Of a stretch of 64,000 nucleotides of DNA, positions 1 to 12,359 are shown one piece after another. The position numbers were made by a program, and so were the translations under genes. The stretch is from NCBI RefSeq assembly GCF_021134715.1, contig NC_060028.1:8407482-8471481 (forward strand), written 5' to 3'. Positions within the stretch are counted from its first letter, which is position 1; each line of letters opens with the position of its first letter. The notes beneath the pieces are model-generated. The model was given only the letters and a program-made list of their open reading frames with translations, was not told the DNA's origin and did not search any database. The stretch comes from Daphnia pulex. Its lineage: Eukaryota > Arthropoda > Branchiopoda > Diplostraca > Daphniidae.

Positions 1-3000
1 GAGGTAACGCCAAAATAAGAGGGCAAGATTTTAACAGCAGCAGCAGAGGCGTACTTCCGTGTAAATGAATCAAGCCAATCTAATCCCGATTCTCGAGACC
101 CAACCCGGTTGTATAATTTTCAAAAAAGGGCTCAGACTCCAATATGCTGCTATATACTACACGTCCAAAGTGAATCAGTCGGCACTCTGCATTCGAGGAA
201 AAGCTTCTACGAAGACGACGACGACTTGAAATATTCCTAATAGCAGCTGCTCGGAGATGGGCACGATTCATTTTCTAAATAATATGCACCTCATTATGTA
301 ATTCGACTCAGCCATCAGCGCCTTTTCTTTTTAAAAACAAAATAAAACAAAAAGGGAAAATGTTACGGAACGAGGCTTTGCCTTGTCCAAAATAGGTTGC
401 CTTTACGTAATGTTTGAAGTTAGCTCGGTCGCCAGCATCAAAGACGATGGGGGGAGAAAAAAGAATGAAAGGCTGCTGCCAATAGCTCTACAATATTAGG
501 ATCTTCCCCCCCTTGGAAAAAGAGTTGATTGTTTTGCTGGCGCGCTACTCCCGCCCAGTCACGAAGCGAAGCGAGAGAAAGAGAGAAATCAATAAAACAA
601 CAGCTTCCTTTTTTTCGTTGGTTCGTTCGTTCCCCTTCTTTTCTTTCTCCTTTTTCGTGTTGTGTAGATCGAGTGAAAAAGGGCCGAAAAGAGAGAAAAA
701 GGGACGACATGTCAACTCATTAGGTCGTTGATGTATGGGGCCCGAGCTGAGGCGACGGGTCAGTCGGCAGCGTCTGAAAAAGTCATTCAGCTCACGCACG
801 AAACCTTGCGCTGCCCCTTCTCTCTCTCTCTCGTCTACAAGTAATTGAAGATTACTTGCCTCCCACTACTATCCTATATACTTTAAGACTTAATTTTAGA
901 CTTTCTCTTTTTCTCTGTCTGTCTGGCCGCCCTTTTGTATTGTCCGGCGGCTTATTCCGGCCAGCTCTTCTTCTTCTTCCAATCTCTTTATATACACTGT
1001 CCATAGCAATCAATGGATGGCCGGTTGCTGGTTACTGCAAAGTCTATTGAGTTTGAGATAAAAGCAAAAAAAAAAAGGTTTTGGCCATTGGCAGAAAACG
1101 ATCCAGGCTGAAAAGAAAATAATAGGAAAATCCACGAACAAGTCCAGGGCTCTTTTGACCCGAAATAAGTCGATAATTGGTGACGTACTATCTATACAAT
1201 GTGGGAGGTTGAGTGGAACGGATGTGGACTGGCGGGGGGGTTAATGCGATTATTACAGAGAGCTGAACGTCGACATCACGCGGCCAACAGCAGCAGCAGC
1301 AGCAGCACCCCATTCTTTATATCAACGACCGCACTGGACACTCGGCCCAAATCTCCCCAATTTACCCTGGGCGGGGATAGACGTTTCAGGATCCTGATGA
1401 TGGATATTCCTAAACGGTGCCCTCCTCCCCCCCCGTTCACCTCGTTACCGCCCAGTATACGCACACACGTCGGTCGGGATCCCATTCAGGAAACTACTGG
1501 GAAGGGAGCGACGCTAGTAAATTGCCGTATTATTTCACACAAGCAGAGGAAACAAATGGGGACGTTTGGATGCAATCAGTCGACACACGAACGTATCGAT
1601 TCGGATGGATGAAACTCCACCCAGCACCGGCGTCAAACATTCAAGTTGAAACAGGTATCAAATGTTTAGCTCGAGTTTCTGTCAATAAGTTGCCTGATAT
1701 GTCAAGTTTGACATTTACACAGAATTATAAGGTCAAAGTTTCGAAGGATTTCGACGTTGTCGGCGCCAAAGTTTACCCGTTTCTTTTCTCTCGAAGAAAA
1801 GTTGTTCGTCTTTTAGGAACGATCCTCTTACGAAAGGCTCAAGAAAGTAAAAAAACAAAAATTTTATGAAACTACATCTACGAAATAGAGTCAGGTATTT
1901 TGCCTGGGAGGGAGAAGAGATTGTGTTTCAACTTTTTTTCAGACTTAATCAGTTGCACGAGGCAACTTTCTGGGGGCCAGAAACATTGTGAATCAAATTA
2001 GATTCCTCCTATTGAGCTCCATTGAGAGAATCACGTAAAAAAAGATCATTCAGAGAATATGTTTGAAACAAGAATGACAATGGTCTAAAGTGATTCGAAA
2101 CGGGGTTGCAGCAATACATCGAAACAAGTCCAAAAGGAGAAAAAAAAAGAACGATAATGAAATAAAACGTCGGGCAGTAAAAGAACGAACGAAAAAGTTC
2201 TCCCGGCAGCTTTCTTTGTCAGACGACAGACACGAGGGAATAAACAAACGGGAAAAAGAAAAGGTTTTTCCAAACTTACCCATTTCCAAAGGAACTTCTT
2301 TTCGTCTTTTCTTCTGTTTCAAGTGACAAGTTTGCTGGATTTCCATTAAATTGCAGGGTCTCTGTCGTGTGTGTAAAACGTGTCACTCACAATGACAGCA
2401 TTGATCTCTGTCTAGTCTAGCAGACGACATTTTTCACCAAACGTTTTCCAGTGCCACCTGGTGTCTGATTAAAACCCAACGAAAATTCGATTCGAAATGG
2501 TATGTATTGAAGAACACAACATCATTCATAAATATGTCATCATCGTTTTGGAGGAGGTTTTTCGACAAAATCTGAGACTCGGGTGGATCAGAGGAGAGAG
2601 AAATCAACACGAGGGCGGTAATAATTATAAGTGGAATCGAACATAAATCAGACTGGGTAAATATAATTTTTAACCTTTTTTTTTCCAAATGGTGGGCTGC
2701 TTTCAACTGTTGGACACCTGTATTATAGGAGTGACAATAATAACGTATTTACACGAGAAATGATGATTGGTGAGGGCTCTGATATTAATTATCTGAAATT
2801 TCTTATTTGAATATCGAAAAGGGTGTGAAGCAGTGAATAAAAACACGTCATCAAATTTTTGTTTCTTCTTTCTTTTTCTTCGATTATTTTCTAGAAATAT
2901 TTGCAAAATGATTTTATATTTAAAATTTTTTTTTCCATCGGTGGATCAAATGGAATTACAATATCCCCTAAAGAAAAATGGCCGCCTGTTGATTGATTTT

Positions 3001-3978
3001 GCTGGATCAAAAAGAACGATGATGCATCTTGTTTTTTCATACTCGCTGCCTCTAAAACACTACGTCCTACAGGATCACGCTCTTTCCCGCACTGAAACCT
3101 CCTTCCGTGTAACCACGCCCACCTAGTCTGACAACCCAATCGCCGGGCGTCCGCCGCCGTCACGAACAATTTTGTTGTAGAAACGTGAAAAAACGGCGCC
3201 ATTCGTAGATATAGACAACTTTTGTCAATAACACAATCAAAATGAAGGAGGGAAAAAATTCTAAACGAATCAAAGATGACCGCGTGTGGTTTTGTTGGTT
3301 TTTATCGGGCGACAATCATAGGAAGAAAGAAGAAGAAAAACGAATCAAAATTGAAACCAACGCGCACAATCATCAACTGTTGCTGGATGCGAGAGTGTCT
3401 CACATCCGAGGCGGTTGTATCATGAGTATGTGTGTCACGATAATCATCGGGAGGAGGAGGAGGGGGGGATCGATGCGTACACAATGGTTTCACGCACGGA
3501 AAACGGCCTAGACGCGCGCGTGCACTATAGGATATAATAGTATATAAATATAGATATAGTTGGGTTGGGTGGGTTTTGAACGGGTTCAGACATGAATGAA
3601 TAGTTGGTAAATTGGACATCATTTCCATGTGTACAGGTCAAAAATAAAATAAAAAAATAAAAGTTCCATTTCTTCTGGGTGGGTTTGCACCACCATTTCT
3701 CCTCCCCCAACAGGATCGCTCCCATTGAACTCGACTCGTTTTCTCTTCTCCACATTTCCGCTAAACATTTCCTACCAAAATGACCGAGGGAAACAACTGA
3801 AATATAAGTTAACAAATGGAAAAATAAACTGATTGGGTGCTTCTGCTGCGCTCATTCACATTGACGAATAATAAAATCATTAAAGCCTCTTCTCATCTTT
3901 CCCAACTTTTAGTTTGTTTGTTTGTTTTTCGATCCTGCACAAAGTTGAAGAAACTGGTCACGGGGTGGCGCTGGGTGA
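1..3978. other. Spacer downstream of the Dpr gene, no gene supported
   Basis: I see no reading frame here with splice structure or recognisable protein character. The stretch is AT-rich with GA/CT runs. A frame at 1417-1869 on the plus strand is open for 150 codons, but its composition is mixed and it resembles no family I know. The right end must hold the 3' untranslated region of the minus-strand Dpr gene, whose stop lies at 3979-3981. I found no clear polyadenylation signal for it. Confidence 0.5.
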
Positions 3979-6900
3979 TCACGTGATCCAGGCGACGAGA
4001 CGATGATCGAACCGGCAGCAGAGCAGTGGAAGGAACAGGAGGAGAATCCAGTGGATCGAACAAGGTGATGCTCCGTTGCTCTGCATGGCAGCTGGTCTCT
4101 CACCTGAATGATTTTCGATTTTTTTTTTTTTTTTTTTAAGTTTTGAATGAATCAACGTGTTATATAAATGAGGGGGATTACCTTGTAGGACGTGAAGGGT
4201 AACGGACGCCGGGTCAGCGTTGGACGGCGTGCACGAATATTTGCCGGAATCGGAGAGCCGCACTTGGCGGAGCAGCAGGGAAGTCGAAGTGACTGGATTT
4301 GTCTTATCCGTCACGATGGCGACGCCTCCACGCGACGAATCGTGTCTCAGCTCCTTTTTTTCCCATCCAGAAAAAGATGAAAAATATTTTCAGCTCAACT
4401 TCTCTCGTTAGGTCGGTGTGAAATGAATACGCACGACATCAGCATCCAGTCATGTGATACCATCTCTCACATTTCTTTTTTGCTAAATTACAAACGACGT
4501 GCATGCAGCACACGGAAATGCAAAAACAAGTTTCGGGTGGTAAACCCAAAAAATTGGGTGGGAAAAAAAAGATTTTTGGAAATTTTCAAATTTTGGCGAT
4601 GCGACTTTTTGGACGCATGTCGGGCGGCCGAGTGAAAATGACCGAGTACCTTTCACTATGCAAAGCATCTGGTCGTGTTTGAATTATTAGCCCCCACCAA
4701 AAATATGTCGACATTACGAATTTTGACACAAATTCTCGACATTTGAAAAATGCCCGCCAAAAAAATATTTTTCAAAATCAAATAAAAATGTGACGATGAT
4801 TGAAGGGAGACAAAATTTTTTTTGTTGTTCTTACTTGATCGTGATGATGCCAAAAGACGTACTCTGGAGGTTCGGGACTGAACTGGACGATACAAGTCAG
4901 ATTGACGTGACTGCCCACGTCGACGTGGAACTCGGGGCCGCCCAGAATCACCGCCTTGGGAGCTGGAAGCGTTCAGAAGATTTTTTTGGTTTCACAACGG
5001 CACACGATAAAAAAAAAAACGGGACAAGAAACACGAAAGAAAAAGCAATGGCCAAAAAAAAAAGAGATACACAAACGCGTCAGATTTGGTAGTCAATTGG
5101 AATTTTGGATATTTTTAATATTATTATTTGATGAATAATTAAGAGAATTGAAATGAGAGAAGTCAAATGATGTACTTCAATCAATTGATATCAGGCGAGA
5201 AAGAGACAGAGTACGTAATGCCAAGCGCAAATAATAATAGTAAAAAAATATACTATTTCAATTCATAAACAACAGCAGCGATAGTAGTAACAAAATGTAA
5301 CTCAATGAACTCAAATTACGGTACTGGGCGAGATTCTTTTTGCCTAGTTTGGATGACTTTGATCCGGTGCTGGCCGCGTGACCCTGATCACCGACGGGAC
5401 TGTCATCTGCACACGACGGAGAAGAAGCGCGGGAGAAAACCAGAAAACAGAAAAAATAACCGAAAAAAAAAGAATAAAATAAAAATAGAAAACAAGTTGA
5501 CACACGGCAGAAAGGGAAAAATATGAAACAAGAATAAAAAAAAAAGACGCTCAAGTTTATCAAAAAAGAATTGGAAATAACGAGCGCACCCAAGTCTATG
5601 GCGAACGGAAAGAGAAAATAAAAAGAAGATCAACTTCACGCACACAACACTGGTGGAAGAGGAGGAAGCAAAAAGAGTCGACATTAACAAGGCCGTAACG
5701 ACCGACGAGCTATAAACATAAATCAAAAAAAGAGAATATTGCGGAGGGAAAAGAAATAATCATAATAATAATAATAACCCCCTCTATATCTTTTTCCGAG
5801 TGCATAAACATACGCAGCAGCAGCAGCTGGTGACGATATGGATTTTTGTTTGTTTTTGGGGGTCTCGTCTTTTTATATGGGACTGGCCCGAATTGTATCG
5901 CCTCGACTTTTTTGTTGTTTTTGCCCAGGGATATAAATCAAATTCCTTTTTATTGTTTCCTAATCGTCACTTTTCGCACGACTTATGGACATAAAAAATC
6001 TGCAAAATCCTGCGACCAGTCCCGAAGTTCAATCCACCCACTCCCGTTTTTTTTCCAGCAATAACTATTGGACGTTGATCAAAAGTAAAAAAATTGAATC
6101 CCGTACGTATGAAAATTGCGGTCACTGCTGGCGGAATTCCGCACACTAGGCTATACGACGGTCAAGTGCCGTCCGTCTGTTTGGAATAAATTCCATATAA
6201 TAAAACATTGTTCTTGACTTTGATATTTTGGCCGGGCAGCTCTCAGAGCAAAACGGGCGGTGCGGATTGCCAGCAGCAGCAGCAACGGCGTCGGCCATGT
6301 AGTAGACGGACGTGACGTAAATTTGAACGTCACCAACACAGAAACGGGCCGGGATCTATGGGCAACAGCCGAGGGCGACAGTTTTCGTGAGTGTTCTTTG
6401 TCTCTCTCTCTCTTTCTTAGTTATTGACGGAACAAAGGCACAAGGAAAAAAGACACGCCGGATGCGATCCAGTCTACATGATTCGACGTTTTCTCTTTTC
6501 TTTGAGCACTTCATTATCGGGCACGCCCCTCCACCCCGTCGAAATGGCAAGGCCGTGAGTCTGAGACGAGACGGCGCCCATCGATTGGAATGAACGACGA
6601 TTGATTTTTTCTTGGTTTTGATTTTCAGATATTATTATTTGGGTAGGTTGACTAACCGACGACATTGAGGCGGATGAATTGGCTGCGGTGGGGTTGAGTG
6701 GAGACCTGGCACTCGTACAATCCGGCGTCCCTGGCCTGCGTGAATTTGATCTGCAGCGTCCAGTCCTCGGTGGGTCGCGACTTGACGATAGTGAACCGCT
6801 GGTCGGATGCGTACGTGTATCGACCCACAGTCAGGATGTGCACGTCACGGTGCCGGATCCAGCTCACCTTCACCAACAAGAAAGAAAAGAAAAGAAAAGA

Positions 6901-9900
6901 AGAAAAGGAGAAAAAATCATTTCGGGACTATGGGGCCCCGCCCAGGGTAGCTAGCAGCTAGCTAGCTATCTAGCCGGCCCTTCATTATTCATAGGCCAAA
7001 CACACACACGTCTCTCATCTCTCAAGGCGTGTGAGAGAAAGAGCCAGCAGACGCCAAAGTCTGTTTTCCTCGTGATTCAATTGGCCAGTCTGACATCAAT
7101 GCGGGACTCTCTATGTGTTGTGTCGGGAATAGAAAAGAAAAGAAAAGAGTCTAGCGGGGCGCCAAACAGTTTGTCAAATCAAGTTGACTGATGCTGACAA
7201 AAAAAGATGGCCGCTTTGAATGCAGAAAATGAATCGAAAAAGAAATCGAATCAAATGGGCATCTCCATCTCCAGCAGCCAGCAGCTGTACAAGTGTATAG
7301 CTTTTTTCCGGCTAGGATATATATGGGGCGAATGACTGGGCCAAACTAAACAAGTTGCTGTTTTCTCGTTATAGCGACGGATGTGATCAATGGCCAAACT
7401 CCTTTCGACAAGAGAAAAAAGTGCCTCGTGTCGGACGAGTTTTTCTTCTTTTTTCCAAGTGACACGAATTGTCATTCTTCCTGGAACCAACGCCGATCGG
7501 ATCCCGTCCGTATGTCCGACGACATTGTGTGTGTCGCTGGCCCCGGCTAAAGTGGCGGATTGGCTGTTCCCCCACTCGAGCGGGAGGAGAAATGTGCGCA
7601 TCACACATTGTTGTCCGCCTCGTCGTTGGCATTTCAAACTCCCGAGGCAACATGCAACTCTGGACCCTGGACTTTTAGACTCTTCGACTCTGGACGGATG
7701 GATATGCTCCATGTCCCAGGGGTTGACACCGGGTAACGGGCGGATCCGGTGGAGCGTGAGTTGTGCGCTGAGCGCAGCCAGGTGGATAACAACAAAAGAA
7801 AAGAATAAGAATAAGAATGGCGCGGTTGTGCTGGGCGAGACAACCACCGAGGAGGAGATTTCAGAGGGCGCCTGGCCTCCAGCGCTGCTGGGCTGGTCGT
7901 GATGGTCTCGTCTTCTTAATTGGATCGAACCTGATCCGCTTCTCCGAGCTCCGAAACAAACAAGGAACGTGTCGATATCTCGGCGTGTGTACACATTGCC
8001 GCATCTCGGCTCCTCTTTCTCACGCTCCACTGCAGCCACTACTACTACTACAGCCGGGCAACTCTTTTAAATAACCAGACGGGCGACGACGACACAAGAG
8101 TCCGTCAATCAAAATTGGCCAATATCAGAAACAAAACGCCAGTCTGATGGGCATGAGGAATGGCCAATCAAAAGTGTCGAAACCCATTTCATAAGTGGAC
8201 AATGGGAAATTCATGTCCGGTCGCTAAGCGACAGACTCGTGTGTTAGACTCACCGTTCGGTTGCCAAGGTAACGGACGCGGCAATGCAAATTGGCCGTCC
8301 GTCCGACCAGGACGGTGACATTTCGCTCGGTGGTCGGGTCGAAAAGCGGACCGGATTCGCTGCCACCGCCCGAACTGCTGCCGCCGCCCGGCTGCAGCTG
8401 CTCGTCGCCGTTGCCGGCCAGTAGTCCCGTCGAGTCGAGTCCCATCAATCCGGTCGACAGGTCCATCAGTGACGGAGTGGCCACCCCGTCTCCGTTGACG
8501 ACGGGCTGTTGTTGGTTCGGGTTGTTGTTGTTGTTGCTCCAGGGCTCGTCGGCCTGGACGTCCGGGGCATCCAGCAGCGGATGAGACGGAAAAGAAGAGG
8601 ATTCGCCGGATTCCATTTTCTCGATAGCTCTGGTGGCCTCCGCCGCAGATGCTGCAACTGTTCCTATTTGTTTTGGGGAGTTCAGACGAATCAATCAAAA
8701 AATAATAATATAATAATGTGCACTGCAAACACACGCCCCAATCCATCAAGCGGGCGTGATCCAATATCGAAAGCATTACTTCTCCCGCCGACGCCATAAT
8801 AATAACAACAACACAAATGTGCACACAAACAGTCACCAATTTTTCCTTGTGCCAATAACTCGATCCGAATAATATCGAGGCGGAAGCGGAAAAATAATAC
8901 GAGAAAAAGAGAGGCCTGTGTGTGTGTGTGTGTTTAGCCCAGGCTTCAATTCTCATAATAAATAATCCGAATATACACACACATGTATAAACAGTAGGAT
9001 CGTCGCGTTGTCGGGAATCCCGACAAGTGAACCGAGCAGCCATCCAACCCGACCCGCCGTGAAAGGCTTAAATTTAACGGCGGTGCGTGCGCCAGCAGAG
9101 AGACCCGATAAAAGTCTGACCCCTTTGACACTGGACTCCCCCTGGACAAGAAGAAGAAGAAGAAAGGAAGACCTTGACGCCCAGGAAAAACATCAAGGGG
9201 GCTAGAAAGAAAACGTCAATTGAATTTGTGTGACTTTTTTTGGGAGGTGGTGGTGGTGCATGCAATGTGTATGTCTGGCCCAACACTTTTTTCTCTCTAG
9301 CAGACGACGTTTGGGGTGGTAAGCGCATTGACTTTTGATATTTATGCACGTCGCGCGTTTGACACGGCGACACACGAGTTGATTCGATTCCTCCTCCTCA
9401 CTTTCACCTTTTTTTGTATGGCCGTCGTCGGGTGACGTGATCACACAGACAGGCGGCGGCCAAGCACTCGCCTTTAGGGGGCCAATGAATCAAAAGGCCC
9501 AGCTTCGACATCACTGCCGAATGATTGACGCTAACTCGGAAAAGGTAGACAGTCTCTAAAAGCTTCTTTTGAATGATTTCACGTGGGCGCATTAGATGAG
9601 AAGTGGAGTGGGCCTATCAGATGTGATTCCTATTCAATTAGTTGCCAGCCCTTATTTTCTGGAAAAAACTACTCGGGCCGGCGAATATCTAAAGAAAGGC
9701 CGTGCCATCTCTCATTTCGTGTCGTCGCCTTATATTGTTTGTCTCTCCTTCTTCTCCTGAGTAACCCAACTTGATTTCATCACGTACCGGAAGAACATGG
9801 CCGGACTTTTTTTGTCTGTTCCCCCCCCCCTCTGCCCGTGATATAGTAGTGTACGTAAGAACTGGGCCCGTTCATTTGGTGTCTCTCTGGGTGACAGACT

Positions 9901-12359
9901 CTTTTATCCTTTGGTCCGGGACACAAGAAATAGGAGAAGAGAGCAGCCGGATTGCCAAGTGCTGCGGGTTGTCCACCCTCATCTCTCAATCGCGGCGCGG
10001 CCCGTCTCCCCCCGTCATTCACGTCGTCGTGCGTTTCTTCTTGATCGCTGGACCACCACCACCAGCCACTTTGATAAGCGGCCGACTGCTGTCATCTCTG
10101 GCTGCTGAGCTGGGAGCTGGGCCTCTCTCATCGCATCCATAGTTGATGCCATCCATCCAGCCCATCCAGCCCAAAGTGCTAAGAAGCAAAAAGATTTCTT
10201 CGAGTGGAGTTTCTCTCCAGAGACATTTGATCTCCTACCGCTCCCAAGAAAATCCAACCGGAGAGAAAAAAGGGAAAAAGTTTTTTCCTTTTTCACGGGA
10301 AAAGTAAAAAAAGGAACTGGGGAAAATGATAAAATCAATATTCTTATTCGCGGTATCACAACAAGAGTATCGGCCGTGTTTCTTCTTCTTTTTTCCCCTT
10401 TCCATCTCATTATTTTTGTCCCATTCTATGGAAGGTCTGTACGGGTTACAAACTTGGTTAATTGGTAAAGTGATCCAGCATTGAGAATCAAAGGCATTTC
10501 GTCATTTTTCCTAATTTTTCTTCTGATCTTCTACTTCTTCTTCTTATTGGACGAGGTGAGTGGACAACCATCTGAAGCATCCGAGTACACATCTCACTCC
10601 CGATTAACACCCCGCGCTCTTGTTTTGACGCCCATCAATCCTCGGCGACGACGAAACGGACAAACGGATGGGGGAGAGGCCAAAAAGTTAATTTCACACG
10701 AATCGATGGCCTGCTGGACATGATGTGGGGTGGAAATGTTAAGCAACTTTTGAATACAGCAGAGGAGGAGGAGCAGCGAGTTGCAACCAACGGGCAAGTT
10801 GACATTGTCTCCGGTCGTGACTCTCGTCGCTTCCATGGTGAATCTATTGAAATTGTATCTCATCTCTCGTTTCATCCTAATGGACGACGGACAGCAGCTC
10901 ATCTCCCGCCGTCGTCGTTGTACGTCATCACGAGCAGCAGCCAGAACAAGAAGAACAATCTGACGTTGTTGTGTGTGACTGAGAGTTTGAAATGACAGTT
11001 GGGCGCGCCCGTCTACTATCTCTCCATCCGCTTGCGACTTATACATACACGAAACACACAAACAGAGAGACACATGAACTACATATTGCCTACAAGAGAA
11101 TTAGAAACTGGGCATCCGGCTGCTGCTGCTGCTGGCCAAGTTGAGTCTCTCATCAAAGGAATACGAGCCGGAGGAACAGGGTGAATCTAAGGCAACAAAA
11201 GCTTGAAACTTTAGAGTCGAGACTACGTACTGTAGATATTATAGAAAGGTCATCATCTAATAGTTCGGGCGGGGCTGGTGCTGCTCAGCACGTGACGACG
11301 TGAATCGACATTTTCATCATGTCGAGCTGCTGCTGCTGGCAACATAATCAAGCAAGCCCTGCTGGGCTGGGTTCGGGAGTTTGGAACTTGATTAGGGAAA
11401 TAATTGTGCATGTGACCATTTCATTTCGGGATCAACCCCCCCACCGACAACTTGAGGCTAAATTCTATATCGCTATCTCTTTCTGGCCAGCTCTAAAATG
11501 CCAAAAGTTGCATCCACCCGGCACATCATCACACATCACAGCCTGGCAGTGCGGCGGTGCTCCTGATTTGGCCTCCCACCTCCGGGCCAAAGTTTTGCGC
11601 ATCAGAGGACAATAGTCAATCAATCGTATGAATCCAATGAGCCGCAGCACGCAGCCACCGCCGACGCAACTCTTATTCTTTCTCTGCTGGACGTGGTTCA
11701 TTTTCACCGGCCGACGCCTTTCCCTTCCACCCAGCAATTCTTCTTCGCCTTCTCCTTACCACCACCACCAGTGCCATTGCACAATAATAATAAAAAAACA
11801 TAAAACAAAAAAATAAGAAACAAAAAAACGAGCCCCGTGCAACGCGTTGAATAAACATCAAAAGCCGCCAGTCGACCGAAAGGAAATCGATGGCCATCGA
11901 TCTGGGTCGTAGTAGTACAAGAAGAATGGCGCCATTCCAATTCGAGTGCCGTTGCCATCATCATTCCAACCGCCCGCCATCTTCCACGACGACGAGGCCT
12001 CAAATAGAAAAATCAAAAGAGAAACAAACACAAAAGTTTGTCCCCGACCGAAATCAAGACAGGGAAACGGACAATTTATACCCATGCAGGAGTTCGACTT
12101 TGATGTGCAATGGGGGGAGGCTAAAAGTTTGCAGCCGGATCGATCGATAAGTTTGTGCAGCACGGCAGTCGATTCACGCAAAATGTTGCCGCGTGAATAG
12201 AATTCCAGACCCACCAAAAAACCAAAATAAAAGTCTCGAAAATTCTGGCGTACCTGAGAAGAGGAGGAGGAGACTCGTCTGGAAAATGAGGAAATAATAA
12301 ACGCAGAGCGGCGCTATTCTAGTCGTTGTCGTTGTTGTCGCTTCCCTCATTTTCTTCAT
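3979..12359 (-). CDS. dpr: Dpr-family two-Ig-domain cell-surface receptor
   Basis: Coding exons in transcript order are 12254-12359, 8254-8663, 6657-6867, 4835-4962, 4182-4350 and 3979-4103 (1149 nt, 382 residues). All phases match (1,0,1,0,1). Residues 1-35 look like a signal peptide: basic start, then a hydrophobic core. Residues 36-147 are a low-complexity Ser/Gly/Asn/Gln-rich spacer. Ig1 (about 148-242) has Cys163 and Cys225, the VSWIRHRD strand-C motif, HILTVGRYTY, DWTLQIK and DAGLYEC. Ig2 (about 243-341) has ILGGPE, NLTC (Cys266), SPEPPEYVFW, SSRGGV and DSGKYSC (Cys325). The C terminus has GERPAAMQ, typical of this family, then a hydrophobic stretch (358-371), so it is membrane-attached by a GPI or transmembrane anchor. 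Dpr proteins bind DIP receptors to specify synaptic partners in insects. The family call is firm; which Dpr paralogue is uncertain. The first exon is inferred from phase and character only, and upstream untranslated exons may exist. Confidence 0.9.
4963..5257 (-). other. Dpr intron 3, part downstream of the alternative exon
   Basis: This is AT-rich intron sequence between the alternative terminal exon and the first Ig2 exon. If the alternative exon is used, its 3' untranslated region would lie here. I see no canonical AATAAA on the minus strand. Confidence 0.5.
5258..5406 (-). CDS. dpr: Alternative last exon of the Dpr gene (one-Ig, tail-anchored form)
   Basis: A CAG acceptor preceded by a pyrimidine-rich tract (AG at 5407-5408) opens a frame that enters in phase 1. 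That is exactly the phase left by the Ig1 exon ending at 6657. Joined there, it adds 49 residues to residue 242: a Ser/Gly/Lys-rich spacer (starting DDSPVGDQG) and then NLSSLSYILLLLSLLLFMN at the very end, followed by a TGA stop. A polar spacer, small residues and a hydrophobic run with no charged tail behind it is the layout of a GPI-attachment signal. The product would be 291 residues with only Ig1 and no Ig2. It sits between the Ig1 and Ig2 exons, so using it excludes Ig2. Chance cannot be excluded without transcript data. Confidence 0.5.
5407..6656 (-). other. Dpr intron 3, upstream part
   Basis: This intron sequence has A-rich and T-rich runs. A GC-richer island at about 6220-6375 is open on the plus strand and ends in a good-looking GTGAGT donor. 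I could connect it to no other exon, so it is not called as a gene. Confidence 0.5.
6868..8253 (-). other. Dpr intron 2 (splits Ig1)
   Basis: This intron separates the codons for NRT and VSW inside Ig1. It contains a long minus-strand open stretch (7251-8039, 262 codons) with no Ig features and biased low-complexity composition. I regard that stretch as chance in a GC-rich segment. Confidence 0.6.
8664..12253 (-). other. Dpr intron 1
   Basis: A 3.6 kb intron lies between the proposed signal-peptide exon and the spacer/Ig1 exon. It contains a TG repeat near 8917-8933 and GAA/CT-rich patches. No further exon with suitable phase stood out. Confidence 0.45.
8917..8933. repeat. (TG)n microsatellite
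   Basis: Uninterrupted TG dinucleotides in Dpr intron 1. Confidence 0.9.

Noticed and set aside
7251..8039. 262-codon minus-strand open frame within the Dpr gene
   Set aside because: It lies wholly in the intron splitting Ig1, has no Ig or other domain features, and has biased composition; opposite-strand frames are equally open there.
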